Below are positions 1 through 7,909 of a stretch of DNA of 41,670 nt, in pieces. The position numbers and the translations under genes were made by a program. The stretch comes from Oligoflexia bacterium (GTDB lineage: Bacteria; Bdellovibrionota; Bacteriovoracia; Bacteriovoracales; Bacteriovoracaceae): positions 1 through 41,670 of the forward strand of contig JADGBS010000007.1 of NCBI GenBank assembly GCA_015231325.1. The letters are read 5' to 3'. Under the pieces are notes generated by a model. That model ran no database searches. It had not been told where the DNA came from and was given only the letters and a program-made list of their open reading frames with translations. How positions within the stretch are numbered: the first letter of the stretch is position 1; the number at the start of each line of letters is the position of its first letter.

Positions 1-112
1 TATTGAAACGCTGCTCACTGTCGCACTGGGCAGCAATAGGCCGCAACTCCTTAACGGCAAAATCTCGGCATAATTTCTGAAGTTCTTTCTCTTCATCAGT
101 AAAAAACCACAT
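1..112 (-). CDS. Acyl-CoA dehydrogenase, N-terminal fragment (cut by window edge)
   Basis: The minus strand from an ATG at 112 reads MWFFTDEEKELQKLCRDF, then VKELRPIAA and DSEQRF. This matches the start of acyl-CoA dehydrogenases, which usually begin with a TEEQ..L...RDFA.KE..P.A pattern before the first alpha-helical domain. These FAD enzymes make the first double bond of acyl-CoA in fatty-acid or amino-acid breakdown. Only 37 codons are visible; the flavin-binding and catalytic Glu regions lie outside the window. A GGAG Shine-Dalgarno (SD) sequence sits 8 nt before the ATG, which supports this start. The gene is divergent from the gene at 399, and an inverted repeat lies between them. The family call rests on a short but characteristic stretch; the subfamily cannot be told. 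Confidence 0.72.
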   Translation of the reverse strand, partial: MWFFTDEEKELQKLCRDFAVKELRPIAAQCDSEQRFN

Positions 113-170
113 AAAATAATCTCCGCGAACAAAATAACAGTTTCTAAGTGATTACGCTTGTGTACAATAT

Positions 171-196
171 TAACTAGAGCACCGACGCTCTAGTTA
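171..196. promoter_or_regulatory. Perfect 10-bp inverted repeat, possible operator
   Basis: TAACTAGAGC at 171-180 and GCTCTAGTTA at 187-196 are exact reverse complements with a 6-bp spacer (ACCGAC). The element lies about 60 bp upstream of the acyl-CoA dehydrogenase start and about 200 bp upstream of the plus-strand gene at 399. No T-run follows on either strand, so a terminator is less likely than a regulator-binding site. Acyl-CoA dehydrogenase genes are often controlled by TetR- or MerR-type repressors, but no regulator gene is visible here. Confidence 0.4.
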
Positions 197-398
197 TGAG
201 TATAATTACGATTATGATTATAGCGAAGAATCAAAAGTAACAACTTTAAAATCAGGTATTATAGTAATTTGCTTAACAATACAACACTAAATAACAGCAA
301 AAAATGTAATATGTGGAAACGTTGAATCCCAGATAACAGAAGTGTATTAGAACTTAGAATATGGAACCTAAATACTCAATTTACGTAAGGATAGGGGC

Positions 399-2351
399 AT
401 GATTGCTAATCATAACCATCACGATGACGGGGACCATCACAATAACGAAAAAGATCAAAGGGCATGCTCACCCACAGGCTCACCCACATCTGTTACTGGA
501 GACGAGGATTGTCACCCCTTGGAAGGCCTTTTTTTCTACTGGAAAACATCCCCTACTCTCTGGGAATCGAAATTAAAAATATTCGCAAGTAATATTCCGC
601 TCTTTATCCCCATAAATTGGGGTTATCACTTTGTTAGTGACGGAGATAAGGAGAACAATTACGACTTTGGGGACATTTATCCAGAAAAAGATCTTAAGCG
701 TTTAATTATCACTGCCACCAAATTGGGCCTGCGCCCTATCTTGCTTATCCCACTGACCCCGACTCCTTTCATCATCAATGGAGGCATCCCCGCCTCACTA
801 GCTCAAAATTTATCAATCGCTCCCCAGGGAATCGCCTATGGCATAGTCACTGCGCAAGGGAAAATTCACAAAATATTTTCCTATTTTTCGCCCAAAGTTT
901 ACCGCAATTTCGGTAAATTTACCTGGGAATTAGGTAAATATTTATCCAATAACTCTATCTCCATTGATATTATTGGCATGATTTCGGGATACTGTATTAA
1001 CAGGCAATTTCACTCCTTCTTGAGCGACACCTCTAATGCTTTTGAGCAAGGGTTCTTGGGCCTCATGGAGCTAAAAGAGAGCGAGAAAAAAAACAATTCC
1101 CCTTACACATCAACCACCTCAACGCCTTCCACTAACAGTGGTGATTTCCACAAAAAATTCGCTATTGACCATAACAACACCTACAATGACATCTACAGTG
1201 ATGAAGATGAAACCTCATCCGGTATCATCCCTTCAATTCCAACTGTGGTAATGGAAATTGAAGAAAAGAACGAATTTCATAATATGATACAAGGATTGTA
1301 TTTAGACATTGCAAAGCAATCTTTCGGGGAAAATTGGGGAGGAGAAATTAAGTTCTCTTTTTTGGGAGGTGGGATATATGAGATTTTCGACCGTTATGAT
1401 CAACGTCAGGAGCATCCCTCACGCTACTTCCGTCAAATCATTGAGAGTATGGTGTTGGATATAATCCCCTCCTCAGTACTACTTCCGCTGAATGTAAAAA
1501 GCGGGCTATTCACAAAAATAATGAGGGATTTAATTAATCAAACATCCATCAATAAAAAAATCGAAAATTTATCATTGTATGAAAATGACTATATTTCATT
1601 TTCTAATTTGAATTTTTTTGAAATATTTTGTGAGCTTGGGCCTTTTTCCAACAGGGATAATCATTGGGAGTCTCTGGGGTTAATTCTTTTCTTGGAAAAG
1701 AATTATGCTCAAACTTACCTTTTGCAACAATCTCCCAAAGATATTCCTATTGAAAACGTTGTAGGTAATCGTGTGATTTTCTGTTGTGGCGAAGAACTTA
1801 CAGAAGTAGAACTTAATCGGATTCTTCGCGCGTTCATGAATGGAGGGAAGATTCTAATAGACTCCAGCAAGCTTCCTTTGTTGCTCACAAGAAAGCTCGA
1901 GACATTTTTTCTAGAAAATTCCATCTATATTCAAAAAATAAATTATATTACTGAAGTGCTTAACGCCTCTCTGGGGGAAGGACGACTCTTACTGTTTAAT
2001 GGAGAAAAAATTCTTCACCAAAGCCTCATTAAGAAAAATTCATTTTGGGAAAATTTAATTAACTACTTTGAGATATCCCATTTGCCCATCGCTACTGACT
2101 CAAACGTGCACTTTTTATGGAAGATACGCCGGCCTTACTCTCATGAAATGAATTTCGAAGAAATTCGTCGGGTGACCCTATACAATCCTACCAGTTATAA
2201 GAAATATGTATCTGTCCCTGTAGATAAAAAATTTACTTTTTTAAAAATAATCGATGGTATAAATACTAATGGCCGCTGGGAAGAAACCGAATTATTATTA
2301 GAACTACTTCCTGATGCTTCAGCATCATTAGATTTTGGTTACAATGAGTAA
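399..2351 (+). CDS. Glycoside hydrolase-like protein (GH35/GH42-type fold), catalytic residues uncertain
   Basis: Residues about 42-135 resemble the start of a beta-galactosidase-type TIM barrel: FFYWKTSPTLWESKL, then PINWGYHF, then DLKRLIITATKLGLRPILLIP and NGGIPASL. This follows the W.L/HEP...F....L..F...A...GL.V..R.G....GG.P order of GH35/GH42 enzymes. Residues about 465-500 (CCGEELTEVELNRILRAFMNGGKILID) look like the glutamine-amidotransferase-like trimerisation domain of GH42. The expected Asn-Glu acid/base motif is not evident: the matching region reads GMISGYCINRQF. The protein may be inactive or a distant member. The N-terminus is rich in His, Asp and Asn and has no signal peptide. 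A low-complexity insert spans about 220-290. The ATG has an AAGGA sequence 7 nt upstream. Function is inferred from weak similarity only. Confidence 0.45.
   Translation: MIANHNHHDDGDHHNNEKDQRACSPTGSPTSVTGDEDCHPLEGLFFYWKTSPTLWESKLKIFASNIPLFIPINWGYHFVSDGDKENNYDFGDIYPEKDLKRLIITATKLGLRPILLIPLTPTPFIINGGIPASLAQNLSIAPQGIAYGIVTAQGKIHKIFSYFSPKVYRNFGKFTWELGKYLSNNSISIDIIGMISGYCINRQFHSFLSDTSNAFEQGFLGLMELKESEKKNNSPYTSTTSTPSTNSGDFHKKFAIDHNNTYNDIYSDEDETSSGIIPSIPTVVMEIEEKNEFHNMIQGLYLDIAKQSFGENWGGEIKFSFLGGGIYEIFDRYDQRQEHPSRYFRQIIESMVLDIIPSSVLLPLNVKSGLFTKIMRDLINQTSINKKIENLSLYENDYISFSNLNFFEIFCELGPFSNRDNHWESLGLILFLEKNYAQTYLLQQSPKDIPIENVVGNRVIFCCGEELTEVELNRILRAFMNGGKILIDSSKLPLLLTRKLETFFLENSIYIQKINYITEVLNASLGEGRLLLFNGEKILHQSLIKKNSFWENLINYFEISHLPIATDSNVHFLWKIRRPYSHEMNFEEIRRVTLYNPTSYKKYVSVPVDKKFTFLKIIDGINTNGRWEETELLLELLPDASASLDFGYNE
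466..489 (+). repeat. 12-bp tandem duplication inside the GH-like gene
   Basis: GCTCACCCACAG is followed directly by GCTCACCCACAT, giving SPTGSPTS in the protein. The unit is four codons long, so the frame is kept. It is one of many short tandem repeats in this window. Confidence 0.7.
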
Positions 2352-2375
2352 CAATACTGAGGAAGGGGCACTTCG

Positions 2376-2945
2376 ATGAAAAATCAGTCCAATTTATTTA
2401 TGCTTTACAAGTACCGACCTAAGGAACAATTTTTTAACAAGGCGAGCAATACTTTAAAAAAAAGCGGTAATGATTCTTATCACTTACTAACCACTTTTTT
2501 TTCAGGAGAAAACGATGAATTTGTGGACAAGGCCCAAGTAAAAAAGTACTTTAACAAAATAATTCCTTACTTGAGAAATGAGAAAGATGAGATTAAAGAT
2601 GAAAATAATGAACGTGACAAACATATCGAATATGGCGAAGAAAGACACGACGAAGAAACAGCTAAACATCAATGGCAATTTCAGACAGGACATGATGCCG
2701 ACACTGAAATTGGCCCCTTTAGATCATTGGAAGAACTGCACCAGTTTACCTCAGAACTAATAAAAAAATTGAAACTAGACAAAGCGACTTTAATTTCAGT
2801 TCATGATTATAATCAATGTCTAGAAAAAACCGCAGAGATAAAAGATTTTAAAAATAGTTTGATCGCTATCGGCAAAGAGATAGTAAACTCAAGCTCATTA
2901 GAACAGACGGGAAATAATTTGTTAAAAAAATTTTTCCTAAAATAA
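2376..2945 (+). CDS. Hypothetical protein, charged and helical
   Basis: I do not recognise this 189-residue protein. It has no signal peptide or membrane segment, is rich in Lys, Glu, Asp and Asn, and should be mostly helical. An acidic stretch around residues 65-85 (EKDEIKDENNERDKH) separates two more regular halves. The second half carries a GPFRSLEELHQFTSELIKKLKLDK segment that could be a small folded domain. The start is supported by GAGGAAGGGG about 8 nt upstream. It lies 24 bp after the GH-like gene and 16 bp before rlmN, so the three probably share a transcript. Spacing and codon usage suggest a real gene. Confidence 0.6.
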   Translation: MKNQSNLFMLYKYRPKEQFFNKASNTLKKSGNDSYHLLTTFFSGENDEFVDKAQVKKYFNKIIPYLRNEKDEIKDENNERDKHIEYGEERHDEETAKHQWQFQTGHDADTEIGPFRSLEELHQFTSELIKKLKLDKATLISVHDYNQCLEKTAEIKDFKNSLIAIGKEIVNSSSLEQTGNNLLKKFFLK

Positions 2946-2961
2946 TTTTCAACCGAGAAAA

Positions 2962-4053
2962 ATGTTATATTCAGAATACAACCCACAAAACAATTCAGTG
3001 CTTCCAAATTTTTATGGCCTCATTTACTCCGAGGTTGAGGACTATCTTTTACAACATTCTTTTTCCAAATATGTCGTTATTCAATTATTTAATTGGGTTT
3101 ATAAAAAACAATTAAGAGAACACGACAAATGGAGCAATATCTCCAAAAAACTGCGCGTTCAGCTGAAAATTGATTTTGATTTTTCTCTTCCCCAAATTAT
3201 TGAGACAAGACATTCCTGTGATGGCACTATCAAGTTCTTGTTACAAATGAAAGACAATGAGAAGGTAGAAGCAGTATTAATCCCCTCGGAAGATCGTTTA
3301 ACACTCTGTATTTCAACGCAAGTGGGTTGCGCCATGAGATGTACCTTTTGCTTTACAGGAACCAAAGGGTTCATTCGTAATCTCAAATGCCACGAAATAG
3401 TGGGCGAATATTTGGCAATCAATGAATGGTATAATCAATATGCGCAAGAAACTGGCCGATTGCCTGGTGGACCAACTCAAACACTAATAACTAACATTGT
3501 TTATATGGGGCAGGGAGAACCTCTTAATAATTTCCAAGAAGTAAAAAGGGCAACCCTTCTTCTATTGGATCCCCAAGGAATTGCCTTCGGGCAACGAAAA
3601 ATTACTCTCTCCACCGTCGGCATAATCCCTATGCTCTTAAAAATGGGTGAATTTCCTCCAATTAATATTGCAATTTCGCTCCATTCTCCTCGTGATCACG
3701 TTCGCGACCAATTGATACCCATAAACCGCACCTTTCCCCTAGCACAGTTATTTGCCGCCATTGAAAAAATCCCATTAAAAGCACACCGGAGAATAACTTA
3801 CGAATATCTATTAATAGAAGGGTTAACCAATACGGCAGAAGATCTCGTAGCGCTGAAAAAATTGATTTCGCCAGAACGCTCCAAAATCAACCTAATTCCC
3901 TACAATGAATTCCCTGGTGCAACGTATAAAAGACCAACTGACGAAAAAGTTTTACAATTTTGTAACCAATTAGGAGAGATGGGTTATACCTGTACCGTTC
4001 GTAGAAGCAAAGGTTCTGACATATTGGCCGCCTGTGGGCAACTACGTGGATAA
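2962..4053 (+). CDS. rlmN: Dual-specificity 23S rRNA/tRNA adenine-C2 methyltransferase RlmN
   Basis: RlmN is a radical-SAM enzyme that methylates C2 of A2503 in 23S rRNA and A37 in some tRNAs. The radical-SAM cysteines are C123-x3-C127-x2-C130 in GCAMRCTFCFTG, preceded by the family motif LCISTQVG. The methyl-carrying cysteine near the C-terminus is C358 in DILAACGQL. The other family blocks are present: MGQGEPLNN (SAM binding), KITLSTVGI, AISLHSPRD and INLIPYNEFPG. At 363 residues the length is normal for the family. The start is an ATG close behind the preceding gene, with only a weak SD (GAGAAAA). A strong G/C hairpin follows the stop. Confidence 0.97.
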   Translation: MLYSEYNPQNNSVLPNFYGLIYSEVEDYLLQHSFSKYVVIQLFNWVYKKQLREHDKWSNISKKLRVQLKIDFDFSLPQIIETRHSCDGTIKFLLQMKDNEKVEAVLIPSEDRLTLCISTQVGCAMRCTFCFTGTKGFIRNLKCHEIVGEYLAINEWYNQYAQETGRLPGGPTQTLITNIVYMGQGEPLNNFQEVKRATLLLLDPQGIAFGQRKITLSTVGIIPMLLKMGEFPPINIAISLHSPRDHVRDQLIPINRTFPLAQLFAAIEKIPLKAHRRITYEYLLIEGLTNTAEDLVALKKLISPERSKINLIPYNEFPGATYKRPTDEKVLQFCNQLGEMGYTCTVRRSKGSDILAACGQLRG

Positions 4054-4059
4054 ATACAT

Positions 4060-4091
4060 GGCGGGGGGGGACGCGCACGCCCCCCTCGGCC
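4060..4091. terminator. G8/C6 hairpin downstream of rlmN, possible transcription end
   Basis: A run of eight G (4063-4070) can pair with six C (4080-4085) across a 9-nt loop, and GGC/GCC at the outer ends can extend the stem. It starts 6 bp after the rlmN stop codon. No U-run follows, so it is not a classic intrinsic terminator; it may be a pause or RNA-stability element. It is a sharp GC spike in AT-rich DNA. Confidence 0.35.
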
Positions 4092-4133
4092 AAAACACTT
4101 CTGGACCTTCCTACTTGCCTGAGGTATTCTGAA

Positions 4134-4154
4134 TTGATCTTGATCTTGATCTTG
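4134..4154 (+). repeat. TTGATC hexamer, 3.5 tandem copies
   Basis: Three exact TTGATC units plus TTG, in the gap between rlmN and sppA, about 55 bp upstream of the likely sppA start. Degenerate copies (GAATCTTG, TATGTCTTG) follow. Confidence 0.75.
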
Positions 4155-4209
4155 TCAGTGAATCTTGTGAGTATGTCTTGTTATATTGTTTAATAAGCTT
4201 GGAGAGATG

Positions 4210-5136
4210 ATGCTTTCTAAAATTAGAAAAATGGTAACAATTACGTTGGTAACAATGGCCATTCTTTTCGTTCTTTCGCTATTTTTGCTAGGGCAGGCAG
4301 TAAAAAATTTTATTAGTGGCGACGATGACCAATTAGCAAATTTTGCATCGAAAAATATAAAGGATCTGATAGCTGTAGTAGAAGTAACTGGTGTTATTTT
4401 AGACTCACAAAAGGTTATCGAAAATTTAATCAGTGCTGAAAAAAATTCTCAAATAAAGGCCATCATCGTTCGTGTTGACTCCCCCGGAGGAGCAGTTGGC
4501 CCATCTCAAGAAATTTATCAAGAAATTTTACGTATAGATAAGATAAAACCAGTGTATTCCAGTATGGGTTCTGTCGCCGCTAGCGGTGGTTACTATATCT
4601 GTGCTGCAACCCGTAGGATCTATGCAAATGCTGGTACACTAACAGGTTCTATTGGCGTGATAATGCAACTGGTAGATCTCTCTAAGCTCTATGCATTCGC
4701 TAAAATAAACCCTAGTACCATTAAATCAGGAAACTATAAGGATGCAGGAAACACCACTAGACCACTAACTGAAAAAGAGAAGGGACTTCTGCAGGGAGTA
4801 ACCGATAGCGTTCACCATCAGTTTATACGTGACATACTTGCGGTCCGCAAAAAAAAGATTGTTGCCAATATGTCAGAATTGGCCCAAGGGCAAATCTTTT
4901 CCGGAGAGGAGGCGCGTAAATTGGGATTAATCGATAGGGAAGCAAGTTTGTGGACAGCAGGACGCGAAATTCATCAAGAGCTAAAACTCAATGGAGATTT
5001 TCAGCTACTATTCATAAAAAAACACAAAAACAAATTTAATTGGTCTGAATTCTTCAACTCACTGGATGACAGTGTCGCTTTTATAAAAAAATTGGGTGGC
5101 CTGGGACAAATTCCCCTGTTGCTTTACAATATTTAA
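4210..5136 (+). CDS. sppA: Signal peptide peptidase SppA (S49 family)
   Basis: SppA is an inner-membrane Ser/Lys protease with its active site in the periplasm that degrades leftover signal peptides. Residues 10-32 form a single N-terminal membrane anchor. The catalytic Ser is S125 in GSVAASGGYY and the general-base Lys is K177 in SGNYKDAG. They are 52 residues apart, the same spacing as S147/K199 of Bacillus SppA. VRVDSPGGAV is the first oxyanion-loop block. At 308 residues it is the short, single-domain form. The frame also opens at a TTG (4186), but GGAG at 4201-4204 is spaced properly only for the ATG at 4210. The lapB-like gene follows after 19 bp, so the two envelope quality-control genes are probably cotranscribed. 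Confidence 0.93.
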   Translation: MLSKIRKMVTITLVTMAILFVLSLFLLGQAVKNFISGDDDQLANFASKNIKDLIAVVEVTGVILDSQKVIENLISAEKNSQIKAIIVRVDSPGGAVGPSQEIYQEILRIDKIKPVYSSMGSVAASGGYYICAATRRIYANAGTLTGSIGVIMQLVDLSKLYAFAKINPSTIKSGNYKDAGNTTRPLTEKEKGLLQGVTDSVHHQFIRDILAVRKKKIVANMSELAQGQIFSGEEARKLGLIDREASLWTAGREIHQELKLNGDFQLLFIKKHKNKFNWSEFFNSLDDSVAFIKKLGGLGQIPLLLYNI

Positions 5137-5155
5137 GTTATAAAAATAAAAGTAA

Positions 5156-6409
5156 ATGCCTATGGATATTTTACTCAGTTGGATTCAGGACCACTTATTG
5201 GCGATCATCGCCGTCGGTATCACATTGGTCCTTCTGTTCAACTATTTATTAGAAAAAGACTATGCCACTAGACTATCAAAGAAATACCGTAACTCTATCT
5301 TTGAAGCGCAGTCGAAAATATTTTTAAATGCTACTCAGTACCTCATCTCTGGTAACCGTGACTTGGCCATCAAAGAATTTTTAAATGCCATGGATCTAAA
5401 TCGAGAAACTACGGAAACTTATTTTGCTCTAGGCGGGCTCTTTCGTAGTAGCGGTGAAATTGAAAAGGCCATCAGCATCCACCGATCTTTGATGGTCAAA
5501 AATAATTTATCTGAAAGTATTAGAATTCGTGCGCTCAAAGAATTGGCCCTGGATTTTGATAAAGGCGGGTTCGTTGACAAAGCAATAGAAACCTATAAAG
5601 ATGTACTAAAAGTAAATAGAGATCAACCTGACGTTCTCCAAGCACTTTGTCGAATTTTTGAAGATGTGGAAGAATGGGATGACGCCTACAAACATCGAAT
5701 TTTATTATCAAAAGTGAGCAACCAGGATCAATCAGAAACTATCTCTCATATCCTGGTACAAAAAGCAAAGAAACTTTTTGAAAATGGAGACTATGCCAGT
5801 AGCATAGAAATTCTCGACGACGCCTTTAAATTTGCGCCTTCTGTATCCGCAAAAATCCTCAGATTGAAGCTATTCATTGTTCAAGGCAGCATCGAAAATG
5901 CTAAAACACTTCTATTAGAGCTTTTAAGAGAACGCCCGATGTACGCTTCCTTTCTTTTTATATCCCTTAATGAAGGAGTAGGAACAAAAAACAACGGCAA
6001 ACAAGAGAACAAACAAAATGACCTCTATTATCCTAGACTAAAAACCTTATCCCACTTATTTTTGTCGTTAAATGATAAAGACCTCCTCAGTTCACCGTCG
6101 GTAATCTTGTCCAAGGTGCGCCTCTTAAAGGATGAAAAACAGCTCGACGCTGCCCATGACCTGTTGCAATCCTGGGTACAGACCAACAAAAATTCTAACG
6201 AAGTATTAAAAGTAGAATTTATAAAAATTTTAATTGAGATGGGAAAAAAAGATCAGGCACTTACTGAGGTTACATCTCTTTTAGATAAATTAGGTCAATC
6301 ATTAACTCGTCATTTCTGTAGTCAGTGCGGTTATAATTCGGATAATGTTTTTTGGCGCTGCCCACAATGCAAAGAATGGGAGACAATTCAGTTTCGCTGG
6401 AAGGTATAA
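5156..6409 (+). CDS. lapB: LapB/YciM-like TPR membrane protein with rubredoxin-type metal site
   Basis: LapB (YciM) is an inner-membrane-anchored tetratricopeptide protein that in enterobacteria controls LpxC turnover by FtsH and so sets LPS level. This protein shows the whole architecture. There is one N-terminal membrane helix (residues about 13-32). A run of TPR-like helical pairs follows (for example NRDLAIKEFLNAMDLNRETTETYFALGGLF). The C-terminus is a rubredoxin-like zinc/iron knuckle with C388, C391, C402 and C405 (CSQCGY...WRCPQCKEW). The length of 417 is slightly above the E. coli protein (389). Two ATGs, 5156 and 5162, are possible; neither has a clear SD. It sits directly after sppA, and a 7-bp tandem repeat covers its stop codon. 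Confidence 0.85.
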   Translation: MPMDILLSWIQDHLLAIIAVGITLVLLFNYLLEKDYATRLSKKYRNSIFEAQSKIFLNATQYLISGNRDLAIKEFLNAMDLNRETTETYFALGGLFRSSGEIEKAISIHRSLMVKNNLSESIRIRALKELALDFDKGGFVDKAIETYKDVLKVNRDQPDVLQALCRIFEDVEEWDDAYKHRILLSKVSNQDQSETISHILVQKAKKLFENGDYASSIEILDDAFKFAPSVSAKILRLKLFIVQGSIENAKTLLLELLRERPMYASFLFISLNEGVGTKNNGKQENKQNDLYYPRLKTLSHLFLSLNDKDLLSSPSVILSKVRLLKDEKQLDAAHDLLQSWVQTNKNSNEVLKVEFIKILIEMGKKDQALTEVTSLLDKLGQSLTRHFCSQCGYNSDNVFWRCPQCKEWETIQFRWKV

Positions 6410-6429
6410 GGTATAAAGTATGAGGTATA
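6401..6429 (+). repeat. AAGGTAT 7-bp tandem repeat across the lapB stop and the next start
   Basis: Two exact AAGGTAT units followed by the variants AAAGTATG and AGGTATA. The run contains the lapB stop codon (6407-6409) and the first possible ATG of the next gene (6420). Confidence 0.7.
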
Positions 6430-6938
6430 TAGACATGTTTAAAAATTTCACTGCCCGTTTTTCCCTCATCAGTATGGTAATTTTGATGTCTTCTACAAAC
6501 AATTTTGCGACAGAAAGCACAGATACAAACACAAATATGAACATAAATACAAACATAAATACAAGCATAAATACAAAAAAAGAAAAGATTGAAAGAAAAT
6601 TCATAGGCACATTTTATATCACTAAAACATTCTCTAACCTTCACCAACACCCATCTCCATATGCTACTTCTGTACATACTTTGGCATGCGGTCAAAGTGT
6701 AAAATTGTATACAACAAATGGTGCACAAAAAGAATCTTTGCCCGAAGAATGGGTGTTTGCCGAGGGAGAAAACACCTTCGGTTATTTACAAAAAAAAATG
6801 CTCTCTGCAGAAAAACCTGATTGCTTTCAAAACAAGTACCCGAAATTTTTTGACGGATTGAATTTAAATATAACTGAAATATATTATTGGGGAAAATTAC
6901 ATGACCAGTATATCGCGGGAAAAACAAAGGTAAAATAG
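6420..6938 (+). CDS. Exported hypothetical protein, possible SH3-like domain
   Basis: I cannot name this protein. A signal peptide is likely at the N-terminus (FKNFTARFSLISMVILMSSTNNFA). A Thr/Asn-rich linker made by a 12-bp DNA repeat follows (NTNMNINTNINTSINT). The rest, YITKTFSNLHQHPSPYATSVHTLACGQSVKLYT through EEWVFAEGENTFGYLQKKML, has the look of a bacterial SH3 domain: a short strand, a variable turn, then VKLY... and W.FA....GYL. Two Cys are present in the mature part. The start could be 6420 or the ATG at 6435, which has GAGG 10 nt upstream and gives a more compact signal peptide. The next gene follows after 12 bp. A periplasmic role is inferred from the signal peptide alone. Confidence 0.55.
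   Translation: MRYIDMFKNFTARFSLISMVILMSSTNNFATESTDTNTNMNINTNINTSINTKKEKIERKFIGTFYITKTFSNLHQHPSPYATSVHTLACGQSVKLYTTNGAQKESLPEEWVFAEGENTFGYLQKKMLSAEKPDCFQNKYPKFFDGLNLNITEIYYWGKLHDQYIAGKTKVK
6540..6575 (+). repeat. 12-bp in-frame tandem repeat (AACATAAATACA x3)
   Basis: Two exact units and one with a single change (AGCATAAATACA), preceded by degenerate copies. It encodes Asn/Thr-rich linker residues between the signal peptide and the folded domain of an exported protein. Confidence 0.75.
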
Positions 6939-6950
6939 GAGTACGCGAAT

Positions 6951-7904
6951 ATGTATATAAAAAATATCAAAGACATGAGTGCGTTTTATCAATTACTATT
7001 ACTATTACTAGTATTATTATTGCTCTGTGTTATTCCGGCCAAGACATCTTTGGCGTCTAATTCTACATCAAACTCGAATATTGCAGCATCAACAGCACCC
7101 ACTCATGCCGATAACGACGAACTGATAGATTTTTCTTCAATAAAACAAGTAATAAAAAACGATATGTTAGAAAATGTAGTTGTAAAAAAGAACGAAGCAA
7201 TTTTGGATGTACGTAATGAGAAGTTAAAAAAGAAGACGAAACTATATGATTTTCCATCTAGAGAAAATTTTTGGTCGTTAATTTCAGAATACTGGCTAGT
7301 AAAAAATGCTCAAAGTTTAAAATGGGATTTTGAAAAACCAGATTACGGAATTGATGAGGCAGTAAAGGCCTTGTTTGAGGGTCTAGGCCACTACGAAGTT
7401 CGCTTTAAATTATTGGTCATCAATGATATTTCTCCCACACATTTTTCTCTTCCTGCAGATTCCGGTGAGTATATTTTTATTCTCTCGCTGCCTTTTATTC
7501 GTACCATGGACCTATCTAAACTGGAAATTTCTTTGCTGATTTTAGAAGATTTTTATCGAGCAAATTTTGAATACTTTAAGCAGTATGCCAACGACAAAGA
7601 AATAGACGATTTTTTTGGAAAAAATTTCTACAATAAAAAATTCGATTTTGAAAAGATTAATAAAATTTTGAAGAGTTATACGTATTTTATCAATGAAAAA
7701 GGCTTTTCTTTTCCACAACAGTATGACGTTACCAAAAAAGTAAGTGAAGTTATTAGATCAAATCCTAATTTATGGAAAACATATAACAATTTACTGTACA
7801 AAATCGATACGTTGATAAAAAACAATGGTGAATATAAAAGCTACAACAAAATATATCCTTCACCTGAAATGCAACTACGCTGGCTCAAGACCAGTAAGTT
7901 ATAG
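6951..7904 (+). CDS. Exported hypothetical protein
   Basis: No family recognised. Residues about 10-36 form a signal peptide with an unusual poly-Leu core (LLLLLLVLLLLCVIPAKTSLAS), written by TTA/CTA-type triplets that make a microsatellite at DNA level. The mature protein of about 280 residues is mixed alpha/beta and rich in Lys, Asp, Glu and aromatics, with no transmembrane segment. Segments such as YEVRFKLLVINDISPTHFSLPADSGEYIFILSLPFIRTMDLSKLEISLLILEDFYR (shown here only as landmarks: EYIFILSLPFIR and LEISLLILEDFYR) suggest a compact domain. GGAG lies 10 nt before the ATG. It is followed after 5 bp by the membrane protein at 7910 and precedes tolQ, so an envelope role is likely but not shown. 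Confidence 0.55.
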   Translation: MYIKNIKDMSAFYQLLLLLLVLLLLCVIPAKTSLASNSTSNSNIAASTAPTHADNDELIDFSSIKQVIKNDMLENVVVKKNEAILDVRNEKLKKKTKLYDFPSRENFWSLISEYWLVKNAQSLKWDFEKPDYGIDEAVKALFEGLGHYEVRFKLLVINDISPTHFSLPADSGEYIFILSLPFIRTMDLSKLEISLLILEDFYRANFEYFKQYANDKEIDDFFGKNFYNKKFDFEKINKILKSYTYFINEKGFSFPQQYDVTKKVSEVIRSNPNLWKTYNNLLYKIDTLIKNNGEYKSYNKIYPSPEMQLRWLKTSKL

Positions 7905-7909
7905 CGAAT

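Noticed and set aside
4063-4070. G8 tract as a phase-variation switch for rlmN or sppA
   Set aside because: It lies after the rlmN stop and about 140 bp before the sppA start, outside coding and core promoter sequence, so length change would not alter a frame.
6270-6728. 152-codon minus-strand frame with Cys/Tyr/Val-rich repeats
   Set aside because: It is the complement of lapB and of the 12-bp repeat in the next gene; composition follows from the repeat.
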